Below are positions 1 to 7,859 of a stretch of 64,000 bases of DNA, piece after piece. This DNA is from Paraglaciecola sp. L3A3 (GTDB taxonomy: Bacteria; Pseudomonadota; Gammaproteobacteria; Enterobacterales; Alteromonadaceae): contig NZ_CP047023.1 of NCBI RefSeq assembly GCF_009796765.1, positions 1,905,501-1,969,500 on the forward strand. The letters are read 5' to 3'. The notes under the pieces were generated by a model that saw only the letters and a list, made by a program, of their open reading frames with translations, ran no database searches and was not told where the DNA came from. Position numbers and translations under genes: made by a program. Numbering within the stretch: position 1 is the stretch's first letter; each line of letters begins with the position of its first letter.

Positions 1-801
1 CTGCGTCCTGGTACCTACGATATTTTGTCGCCTCGTTACGACCAAGCACCAGAAAAGTATTTTAATGGAAATGATAATCACAGCAAACATCAGCTTTGTG
101 AAGACTTTTCATTAAGTTTAAAACAATTGGAAGAACTTAAAACAAAACTTGAAACTCAGGGTATTGAGCATGACGTTATATCTTTGTTTAGGTTTATTAA
201 GGGGGCGATTGAAGGCAGGGAATATGCGAAGTTTGTATTTTCACAGAGCCTAAGTGATGCCATTTATTTGGTAGAACAACTCGGAAACGAAATTGGGTTT
301 AGTAAAGATGATATGGCGTATTGCGATTTATCTTCCTTATATAAAGCCTATTCTTCATCAGATGATATTCAAACCTTAATGACTAACTCCATTATTGAAG
401 GCAAACTCTTATATCGAGATACGCAAACTCTTATTCTACCGCCTCTAATAACTGAAGCCGATGATGTCTATTGTTTTAAAATGCCTGAAGGAGAACCTAA
501 CTTTATTACTTTACTAAAGGTAGTAGCTCAGACTTGTTGTAACTTAGATGATATTGATAATTTAGCAGGAAAAATTGTTTTTATTCCTGCAGCGGATCCA
601 GGTTTTGATTGGTTATTCTCCCATAATATCAGTGGTTTAATCACTAAGTATGGAGGAGCTAATAGTCATATGGCAATTCGAGCTGGAGAGTTAGGCATTC
701 CCAGCGTGATAGGGGCAGGGGACGTGCTATATAATAAATGGATGAAAGCCAATTTATTGGATTTGGATGCAGGAAATCGCAAAGTGGTGGTATTACGATG
801 A
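1..801 (+). CDS. PEP-utilising phosphohistidine-domain protein, C-terminal part (L-glutamine kinase-like)
   Basis: The reading frame is open from the first base, so the 5' part of the gene lies outside the window. The visible 266 codons end in the mobile phosphohistidine domain of the PEP synthase/PPDK family: a GGANSHMA motif whose His codon is at 667-669, followed by GELGIPSVIGAG. In this family the His carries phosphate between an ATP-binding domain (here off-window) and the acceptor. The next two genes overlap by ATGA and are a class I amidotransferase-like hydrolase and a nucleotidyltransferase. That is the gene order of the Campylobacter jejuni capsular phosphoramidate pathway, in which the PEP-synthase-like member (Cj1418) is an L-glutamine kinase. 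The domain assignment is firm; the glutamine kinase role is inference from neighbours. It could instead phosphorylate another small molecule for a surface glycan. Confidence 0.7.
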   Translation: MRPGTYDILSPRYDQAPEKYFNGNDNHSKHQLCEDFSLSLKQLEELKTKLETQGIEHDVISLFRFIKGAIEGREYAKFVFSQSLSDAIYLVEQLGNEIGFSKDDMAYCDLSSLYKAYSSSDDIQTLMTNSIIEGKLLYRDTQTLILPPLITEADDVYCFKMPEGEPNFITLLKVVAQTCCNLDDIDNLAGKIVFIPAADPGFDWLFSHNISGLITKYGGANSHMAIRAGELGIPSVIGAGDVLYNKWMKANLLDLDAGNRKVVVLR

Positions 802-1397
802 CATTGATTGGAATTACCATGCGTGCCGATTGCCCAGCAGATTATGATGAAATCAGAGATGGGCTAGACCAACAATGGTTGCCGTTTTTACTTTTATGCG
901 GCTTAACACCGATTTTAATGCCTAACAATCCCAGCCTTATTAAAACTTATCTCGAGCAGTTTGTTTTCAGTGGAATAATATTAACTGGTGGCAATAGCCC
1001 AGTGCAGTGTGGAGGTAACTCAGCTGCTCGTGACCAAGTCGATGCAATCCTAATTGACTGGGCGATTCAATATGACAAACCATTAATAGGTGTTTGTAGG
1101 GGAATGCAAAGCATTCAATTGGCATACCAGCAGTCCTTAGGTCCAGTATCCGGACATGTCAGAAAACACCAAGTCATTAATATAGACGGACAACAAAGGT
1201 CGGTTAATTCATACCATAATTTGGGTGCGAAAAGTTGCCAACTACCTTTAGAGCCTTGGGCGATGAGTGAAGATGGTGTAATCAAAGCGGTTAAACATAT
1301 CCATAAAAACATTTACGGTATTATGTGGCATCCAGAGCGTAATCAACCATTTCAACAAAGAGATATTGATTTTTTCAAACAGGTATTTAGTTCATGA
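798..1397 (+). CDS. class I glutamine amidotransferase-like hydrolase (gamma-glutamyl-CDP-amidate hydrolase-like)
   Basis: A 199-residue protein of the peptidase C26/GATase class I fold. The nucleophile elbow GVCRGMQ puts Cys at residue 100, and the HPER motif supplies His178 and Glu180, so the triad is complete. I chose the ATG at 798 because it overlaps the stop of the upstream gene (ATGA); the frame is open 20 codons further upstream, but that stretch lies inside the preceding gene. Family members cleave gamma-glutamyl amides. In the Campylobacter phosphoramidate pathway the equivalent protein (Cj1417) splits gamma-glutamyl-CDP-amidate into glutamate and cytidine diphosphoramidate. No synthetase partner domain is present, which fits a stand-alone hydrolase rather than a biosynthetic amidotransferase. 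Substrate is inferred from context. Confidence 0.78.
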   Translation: MTLIGITMRADCPADYDEIRDGLDQQWLPFLLLCGLTPILMPNNPSLIKTYLEQFVFSGIILTGGNSPVQCGGNSAARDQVDAILIDWAIQYDKPLIGVCRGMQSIQLAYQQSLGPVSGHVRKHQVINIDGQQRSVNSYHNLGAKSCQLPLEPWAMSEDGVIKAVKHIHKNIYGIMWHPERNQPFQQRDIDFFKQVFSS

Positions 1398-2146
1398 AGG
1401 CGATAATTTTAGCTGCAGGTGAAGGTAAGAGACTTCGTCCTCTGACTGCGAAAACTCCTAAGTCACTGGTCAGTATTTGGGGAAAGTCATTGTTGGTTCG
1501 TCAATTGGAGCAACTGAAAAAATTTGGTTTGACGGATATTACAGTGGTGACTGGCTACTGTAAGGAAAAAATTGAAAAAATCGGTGTAGATACTGTTTTT
1601 AATGAGGAATTTGACTCGACCAATATGGTGTTTAGTTTAAGCAAAATGTTAGTGAATTTGCAGCCATGCACTGAAAAAAGCACGCTTATTTTATATGGTG
1701 ATGTAGCTTATTCTGATGCACATTTAGCATCTTTAATCGATTCATCCTCGGACGCTAAAATGGTGGTGTTGGGTAATACTGATTGGTTAGAATTGTGGTC
1801 ACAAAGGTTGGAAGATCCCTTGACGGATGCGGAAACTTTTCAGTTTGATGAAAATTTACAATTACAGGATATTGGAAAAGTCCCTGATTCTTTGAGCCAA
1901 GTACAGGCTCAGTATATGGGTATGATAAAAGTTGATACGCTATTTCTAACCACGTTATTAGCTGATTACATAAAAAACTGTAACAGTGATAAAAGTAAAA
2001 ATATGTATCTGACAGACTTGATTCAGCAAGTAGCTAATAATCATAAAGTAGAAGTTGAATTAGTGGCAGGTAGTTGGATAGAAATAGACACTATTGATGA
2101 TTATAATTTGTATGCAAGTAAACGCCCTGAAGACTTTGGTTTATAA
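1394..2146 (+). CDS. sugar/phosphoglutamine-type nucleotidyltransferase (LicC/Cj1416-like)
   Basis: A 250-residue NTP_transferase-fold protein. It begins with the pyrophosphorylase signature LAAGEGKRLRPLT (residues 6-18), has Lys at the usual KTPKSLV position, and a GDV metal-binding Asp after a hydrophobic strand. The NEEF..TNMVFSL segment resembles LicC-type cytidylyltransferases, which activate phosphocholine with CTP. It overlaps the upstream hydrolase by ATGA, so the three genes are translationally coupled. With those neighbours, the best parallel is CTP:phosphoglutamine cytidylyltransferase (Cj1416) of phosphoramidate biosynthesis; phosphocholine or sugar-1-phosphate activation remains possible. 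No CysC-like CDP-amidate kinase follows, and this is the last gene of the operon. Confidence 0.78.
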   Translation: MKAIILAAGEGKRLRPLTAKTPKSLVSIWGKSLLVRQLEQLKKFGLTDITVVTGYCKEKIEKIGVDTVFNEEFDSTNMVFSLSKMLVNLQPCTEKSTLILYGDVAYSDAHLASLIDSSSDAKMVVLGNTDWLELWSQRLEDPLTDAETFQFDENLQLQDIGKVPDSLSQVQAQYMGMIKVDTLFLTTLLADYIKNCNSDKSKNMYLTDLIQQVANNHKVEVELVAGSWIEIDTIDDYNLYASKRPEDFGL

Positions 2147-2252
2147 TCGTATTTAGCTATTAGTATTTGTGTACTGCAGATTGCTAATCATTTTTTATTA
2201 TTAAACTTCTTTCAATAACATCTTCACCAGTAATTATTATTTTAGAAATTGT

Positions 2253-2879
2253 TTACAATAAATTATTGGTGATTATATTAGGCAGAAATTTGGATGAAGA
2301 CGCCACTACCTTATTAGTGGTGAAGTTAATAATCCGTGCATTAACAATTAAACCTCGACTATTCTTTTGCATGGTGCCAGCTAACACATAACCAATATCC
2401 ACTGGGTTGTAAAACTGCTCCATATTGCGTGAAAATACAAAATCGCCTTTGTCATTAACATCTAATACTCCCATTACTTTATGATCGGCAACGGGTAGTC
2501 CTATTTGCTGTAAATCGTTGATAAAAGCTTCGGCTAATTGTATACCTAACGTATCGGTGTTTTGTAATGACGAGTCTAAATGAACAAAAGAGGCAACGAC
2601 TATGGATTGAACAACCTCCATACCTCGCACGTCGTTTTTCAACTCTGCAGCCATCTGTTCGGTATATTCGCTTAATATATTAAAATGTAAACTGCGGCTA
2701 TGCTCTTTAGCAGGTGAGTCAGCAATTTCTGTTGGTATTTTCATATCTTGGCATGTATGAAAAGTGCCAAGATCATCAGCGCAAAGTCTTTCGTCAGTTT
2801 TCTGTGTTAAGCCTAAACTACTACAAGCACTTAATGTTGATAACAGTGAAATAGTGATTAATCTTGTTAGTTTTAACAT
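2253..2879 (-). CDS. FlgO-family lipoprotein, paralogue 1
   Basis: A 208-residue lipoprotein with a signal sequence ending in the lipobox LSAC (Cys about residue 19). The C-terminal two thirds is a FlgO-type domain: ASFVHLDSS, then TLGIQLAEAF, GDFVFSRN and a final VNARIINFTTNKVVAS strand. It is the third and last gene of a leftward run of three FlgO paralogues. Vibrio FlgO is an outer-membrane lipoprotein needed for full motility, but no flagellar gene lies nearby, so a direct flagellar role is not shown. GGAA lies about 8 bases before the ATG. Outer-membrane location is inferred from the lipobox. Confidence 0.8.
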   Translation of the reverse strand: MLKLTRLITISLLSTLSACSSLGLTQKTDERLCADDLGTFHTCQDMKIPTEIADSPAKEHSRSLHFNILSEYTEQMAAELKNDVRGMEVVQSIVVASFVHLDSSLQNTDTLGIQLAEAFINDLQQIGLPVADHKVMGVLDVNDKGDFVFSRNMEQFYNPVDIGYVLAGTMQKNSRGLIVNARIINFTTNKVVASSSKFLPNIITNNLL

Positions 2880-2932
2880 GGTATTTTTCCAAGTAATGTT
2901 TATGGGGAATATGAGTTGATCATATTCAAATT

Positions 2933-3781
2933 TTATTCTGGAATTAATCTCACCTGATTCAATGAGGTGTTTTTGACCATTTTCCCATTAGTTAATGCTA
3001 CTTTATCTATATCAACAGTCTCGTTTAAAGTGATTAAAGGTCGTGATGCAGCCTGTATTAAAATTGGTTCGGATATATGGTTCGGTATTAAGCTTTGTGC
3101 AGACGCAACAACTGCCTGTGACTTAATTCCTACAATACGGGCATTGATTAAATAACCATCATTAATTTTTAGCATAGTACCGCCGACTATATAACGAGCT
3201 GGCATTTCTTCGCTTAACTCTTCGTAATCTTTACTAAAGGCAAAGTCTCCCTTTTCGGTCACCCTAATATAACCTGTTGTTTTAAAATCAATGACGGGTA
3301 TTCCAAATTTATGTACTTCATGAATTAAACTTTCGGCTATTTGTATGCCAAGAATATTGGCTTGATTATAATCACTGTTTAACATCACAAAACTTGTCAC
3401 AGCTACTGGTGTGGTTTCGTTTACATACTCTAGATTCGCCATTAAATCTTGCATCAAACCGCGAACATAGTAATTAATATTATGTGTGTCTGCATATTGA
3501 ACTTGTTGCGGAAGTTTTTTGTTATGCTGATTAGCTTGGGTTTCGGCTTGTTGCTCTGTTTGCATGGATTGTTTGTGTTCAGTCCTAACATTATTGTTAA
3601 ATTGTTTTTGAAACATTAGGCTAGATTGCAATGGATCTGCATTTTGCTCTGATGAGCTAATATTATGTCTTTGCGAAAGGTTGTCAAAGTTGGAGTTTTC
3701 ATCAGTCATTTCTTCTGATCCGAAAATCGCACAACCTGATAATGTTAAGCTTATTAGTAGAGGCAATGTTTTTAGTATCAT
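2933..3781 (-). CDS. FlgO-family lipoprotein, paralogue 2
   Basis: A 282-residue lipoprotein with lipobox LSGC (Cys about 17), followed by a hydrophilic linker rich in Gln/Asn/His (about residues 25-105) that the two sister proteins lack or have much shorter. The FlgO domain follows, with VAVTSFVMLNSD, ILGIQIAESL, GDFAFSKD and the strand LINARIVGIKSQAVVAS. A tail of about 45 residues extends past the usual domain end. An AGGA ribosome-binding site overlaps the end of the upstream paralogue, only 8 bases away, so the two are cotranscribed. The long linker could let the domain reach through periplasm or peptidoglycan, which is inference. Confidence 0.8.
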   Translation of the reverse strand: MILKTLPLLISLTLSGCAIFGSEEMTDENSNFDNLSQRHNISSSEQNADPLQSSLMFQKQFNNNVRTEHKQSMQTEQQAETQANQHNKKLPQQVQYADTHNINYYVRGLMQDLMANLEYVNETTPVAVTSFVMLNSDYNQANILGIQIAESLIHEVHKFGIPVIDFKTTGYIRVTEKGDFAFSKDYEELSEEMPARYIVGGTMLKINDGYLINARIVGIKSQAVVASAQSLIPNHISEPILIQAASRPLITLNETVDIDKVALTNGKMVKNTSLNQVRLIPE

Positions 3782-3789
3782 GATTATTC

Positions 3790-4389
3790 CTAATAGCCGT
3801 TGCGATAAATTTGGTTGTTTTTAAGGGTCACTTTTGAAGAACTCCACATGGCATCGTTTGGCACATAATCTGTGGCTGCGGCAAGCACGATATTTTCAGG
3901 CAGTTGTATTAAACGAATATTAACTACAGTGCTGTTTTCTTGAGGGGTATAAGTACCTGTCAAAAAAAAGTCAGCTGCAATGTCTTTATTTAAGTCTTGT
4001 AAATCTCTGCTTAACATTTTGTCAGCGGTGGCTGTAATTTTAATTGACGGCATAGTTTTATATTCGACTACTTTAAAGCCTGCCTGAGTGGCAAAAGTCA
4101 TTAAACTTTCTTGGATTTGAATTCCGAAAGCTTGTTGTTGAGGCAAAGCCTCGCCGCTGATACCCAAAGCCGGTAAAATGGTGCCGACTGCAACTGTGCC
4201 ATTATTGTCTATCATTTGAGAGGTGCTAAGTAACTGTCTTGCAAGTTTTTCTACATGTTTATGCAAAGAGTTTTGTGTTTGGTTGTTTCTGTCAGTCAGT
4301 TGTGCATTATTGTTTGTTTGATCCAACTCAGCTAGGGCACAACTAGATAAAAATATAATGAATGGCAAAACCATTAATAATTGACGCAT
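3790..4389 (-). CDS. FlgO-family lipoprotein, paralogue 3 (first gene of the operon)
   Basis: A 199-residue protein with lipobox LSSC (Cys about 17), a short polar linker and a FlgO-type domain containing VAVGTILPALG, AFGIQIQESL, LSRDLQDL, a DFFLTGTY strand and NIRLIQLPENIVLAA. It is the promoter-proximal gene of the three-paralogue operon. The upstream region to 4775 is shared with the divergent outer-membrane protein gene. All three proteins keep the (L/F)GIQ(I/L)xE(S/A) motif but differ strongly elsewhere, as expected of old duplicates. FlgO in Vibrio sits in the outer membrane and affects motility. The exact role here is unknown. Confidence 0.8.
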   Translation of the reverse strand: MRQLLMVLPFIIFLSSCALAELDQTNNNAQLTDRNNQTQNSLHKHVEKLARQLLSTSQMIDNNGTVAVGTILPALGISGEALPQQQAFGIQIQESLMTFATQAGFKVVEYKTMPSIKITATADKMLSRDLQDLNKDIAADFFLTGTYTPQENSTVVNIRLIQLPENIVLAAATDYVPNDAMWSSSKVTLKNNQIYRNGY

Positions 4390-4775
4390 AGATAATTCAC
4401 ATACTCAAAAAGTCTTAGTTCCTAGAAAGCAAAAAAAGTGCCAAGGGAGATTGACTCAAAACTTCTGTGAAAAATGGCTAGCTAACTTAAAAAGAACCCC
4501 TAAAAAATTCTGCGAGTTATTGTTAGATACACCTTGTGTTGTTATCCAACAAGATCTTCAACAACTATCACTTTTGGTTTGCTCGAATAATATTCTTATC
4601 AGTTAGTCTTATATTCATTAGAAGCAACTTGGTTAGTGTTGCTTCTTTCGCACGATACAAAGTTATTAAAAAATATAATGTATTTTTAACTCATAATGTT
4701 TTACATTTTAGCTCAGAATTAATTTTGTTATTTAACAATGGTTTATATAATTTTAACTAAACTGAAGGGATCATA
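4390..4775. other. intergenic region between divergent FlgO operon and outer-membrane protein gene
   Basis: About 385 bases of AT-rich sequence separating two divergent transcription units, so promoters for both should lie here. Its only clear structure is the hairpin at 4620-4646. A 74-codon frame across 4536-4760 has no convincing ribosome-binding site or protein character and is not called. Confidence 0.5.
4620..4646 (+). promoter_or_regulatory. perfect hairpin in the probable 5' leader of the outer-membrane protein gene
   Basis: AGAAGCAAC (4620-4628) and GTTGCTTCT (4638-4646) form a perfect 9-bp stem around a 9-base loop, followed by TTC. It lies about 130 bases before the ATG at 4776. 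It could be a leader attenuator or an mRNA-stabilising stem. It could also be an upstream terminator, but the T-run is short. Confidence 0.4.
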
Positions 4776-5522
4776 ATGAACACACACATACTTAAATCGA
4801 AATCTTTAATTGCGGCAACATGTTTAGCTGCTTGTTTGTCATTTAATGCTATGGCCGAAGAGGAAGATAACTCTGGTTTAGGTTTTAGTGCAAAAGTTGG
4901 TACTTTAGGTCCAGGGCTTGAACTAGATTACCGGTTTAACGATTACTTTAATGTTAGGTTGCAAGGTAATAGTTATGCTTACGACGATGATTTTGAAGAA
5001 GATGGAATTGATTACACGGGGGAACTAGATTTATCTACTTATGGTTTATTAGTTGATTGGCGTCCATTTGCTGGTACCTTCCGTTTTACCGGTGGTGCAT
5101 ACTCAAATAGTAATGAACTGAGAGGTAGTGCAGAAAGTGATGGCACTGATGAATTTGAAATTGGTGACCAAGAATACCGTGGTAGTAGTAGCGACCCATT
5201 AAGATTACAAACATCTGTTACTTTAGGTTCTGGGACAGCAGGTTACTTTGGTTTAGGTTGGGGCAATTCTGATCCCTCTGGTTTTATGTTTTCATTTGAG
5301 TTAGGTGTGTTGTTTTCTGGCGCTCCTGAAGTGGAGTTAGATTATAGCGGTACGGCTGTTCGTGCAGATGGTCAAGGCTCATCATTTGATGTAAATGGCT
5401 CTAGCGCAGAGGCACAAACATTTCGCGCTGAAATAGACACGGAAGTGGCAAACCTTGAAGAAGATATCTCTGAGTTTGAAATGTATCCAGTGATTGCTTT
5501 AGGTATAGGTTACCGTTTCTAA
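4776..5522 (+). CDS. outer-membrane beta-barrel protein, unknown function
   Basis: A 248-residue protein with a Sec signal peptide (basic start, hydrophobic core, AMA-E cleavage about residue 27). The mature part alternates aromatic/hydrophobic and small polar residues in barrel strands, such as FSAKVGTLGPGLELDYRF and LLVDWRPF. The chain ends in IGYRF, with the C-terminal Phe used as an outer-membrane assembly signal. There are several acidic loops (EEEDNS, YDDDFEEDG), a marine feature. GAAGGGA precedes the ATG by about 6 bases, and a rho-independent terminator follows. The overall look is of the small 8-strand OmpA/OmpW-like barrels; no ligand can be assigned. Confidence 0.75.
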   Translation: MNTHILKSKSLIAATCLAACLSFNAMAEEEDNSGLGFSAKVGTLGPGLELDYRFNDYFNVRLQGNSYAYDDDFEEDGIDYTGELDLSTYGLLVDWRPFAGTFRFTGGAYSNSNELRGSAESDGTDEFEIGDQEYRGSSSDPLRLQTSVTLGSGTAGYFGLGWGNSDPSGFMFSFELGVLFSGAPEVELDYSGTAVRADGQGSSFDVNGSSAEAQTFRAEIDTEVANLEEDISEFEMYPVIALGIGYRF

Positions 5523-5552
5523 GCATTTTTTTCGTAACTGAATTAAAAATAT

Positions 5553-5585
5553 AAAAGGGCGGATTGATTTAATCTGCCCTTTTTG
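5553..5585. terminator. bidirectional rho-independent terminator
   Basis: AAAAGGGCGGATT (5553-5565) pairs with AATCTGCCCTTTT (5571-5583) around GATTT with one G-T pair, and is flanked by A- and T-runs. It sits between the convergent outer-membrane protein gene and the mutarotase gene and can serve both. Confidence 0.85.
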
Positions 5586-5596
5586 TTTGCTAATAC

Positions 5597-6433
5597 CTAA
5601 CTGATTATTTGCTCTAGAGTATGAGTGTCGCCTGCTTTCACTATTTCGCCTTGAGTAATAGCGGTTTCAACACAAAGCATAGTCAGGTAACTGTCGTCTG
5701 CCATGTCAGCCATAGCAATAGATTTATCTTGCCAAGGGTTCCAAATTATCATGCTGTCGTGGCCACGGGAGTTAACAGTGGTAATTTGAGTGCCATCTAA
5801 AATATCGACTTTGGGGGCTTTATCCAGATGAACTCTGTCGGTTTCTTCTGTAAAAAAATATGGAGTAGGGGTGTCAAAACTATCAAACCCTTGGGTTTTA
5901 TCTAGATACTTTCCTGACAATCCAGAAAGCTGACACTGGTTAATGTCAGAAACAGTAAAGTAACTATGTAGAGCACAATTAAATTTAAAAGCCTCAGAGC
6001 CGATATTTTTCGTTTTTAGCTGAATACTAAGCGTGTCTCCCACCAATACATCTAGTACTAATTGGGTATTACCTGCAAAACCTTCTCCTTGACTTGATGA
6101 CGGTTTAATACTCACTAGTGTTCCTTTAGGCGTATCTTGACTACTAATAATTTCCCATTGTTGATCTCGAACATACCCATGGGCAGAATATTGACTATCT
6201 TTATGATCACCAAACCAAGGCCAGCAAATAGGTATTCCACCACGTATGGCTTTTTTACCGTTGAGTATAGCTTTAGAGCTTAACCACAGGCGTTCTCTAT
6301 TATCATGCTTAGGCTTAAAACTAAGAATATGCCCACCAAATAAAGAAATTTCTGCTGTGGCTAAAGCATTGTCAATTTGCAGTATTTGTATGTTAGAACG
6401 AGTGATAATAATGGTTGAGTCGGTAAGTAACAT
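5597..6433 (-). CDS. yeaD: D-hexose-6-phosphate mutarotase (aldose 1-epimerase family)
   Basis: A 278-residue YeaD-like protein of the aldose epimerase/galactose mutarotase superfamily. Such proteins interconvert the anomers of glucose-6-phosphate in the cytoplasm. Visible marks are IRGGIPICWPWFG (substrate-site region), a His in LHSYFTVSD and a Glu in the C-terminal VETAI, matching the catalytic His/Glu pair of the family. Length is normal. It lies directly downstream of gapA on the same strand, as in Escherichia coli, supporting the assignment. A strong hairpin terminator separates the two genes, so it probably receives only read-through from gapA or has its own promoter. AGGAA lies about 7 bases before the ATG. 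Confidence 0.88.
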   Translation of the reverse strand: MLLTDSTIIITRSNIQILQIDNALATAEISLFGGHILSFKPKHDNRERLWLSSKAILNGKKAIRGGIPICWPWFGDHKDSQYSAHGYVRDQQWEIISSQDTPKGTLVSIKPSSSQGEGFAGNTQLVLDVLVGDTLSIQLKTKNIGSEAFKFNCALHSYFTVSDINQCQLSGLSGKYLDKTQGFDSFDTPTPYFFTEETDRVHLDKAPKVDILDGTQITTVNSRGHDSMIIWNPWQDKSIAMADMADDSYLTMLCVETAITQGEIVKAGDTHTLEQIIS

Positions 6434-6461
6434 GCTGGCTTCCTAATAGTGATTTTGGATC

Positions 6462-6493
6462 AAAAAAGGCGACTTAAGTGGGTCGCCTTTTTT
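6462..6493. terminator. rho-independent terminator after gapA
   Basis: AAAAAAGGCGAC (6462-6473) and GTCGCCTTTTTT (6482-6493) form a perfect 12-bp stem with an 8-base loop. It lies between gapA and the mutarotase gene and should end most gapA transcripts on the minus strand. Confidence 0.88.
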
Positions 6494-6538
6494 ATATCAT
6501 TTTACCGCTAATTTAAACGGCTGATTGATGCTTTTGAA

Positions 6539-7609
<1,071 letters not shown>

Positions 7610-7653
7610 TTATGGACTATATGGACAAATAAGGCAAAATATTCCAGTAAATA

Positions 7654-7668
7654 TGTTATTTAATTACA
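7654..7668. promoter_or_regulatory. candidate HexR operator 2, between gapA and malQ
   Basis: TGTTATTTAATTACA fits the same TGTAATNNNATTACA consensus with one mismatch. It is 62 bases from the first site centre to centre. Two such near-consensus palindromes in one 325-base region make chance less likely and suggest joint control of the divergent genes. Confidence 0.45.
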
Positions 7669-7859
7669 GTTGTTGATTATAGATCCTACTAAAGCTTGTT
7701 TTATTACTTCTAATCGTATGTTTTATATACAAATCCAGCTGGGCCAAATTGATTTAATTAAAGCAATTTTTAATAGTCTCTAATAAAAAGCATATTCGAC
7801 ATTGTAAATATGATCTTTTCAAAGATAATGGTCTTATTAAAATTAAAAGGGTAAACAAT

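Noticed and set aside
4536..4760. 74-codon frame upstream of the outer-membrane protein gene
   Set aside because: No ribosome-binding site, low-complexity hydrophobic sequence, and it crosses the hairpin and expected promoter region.
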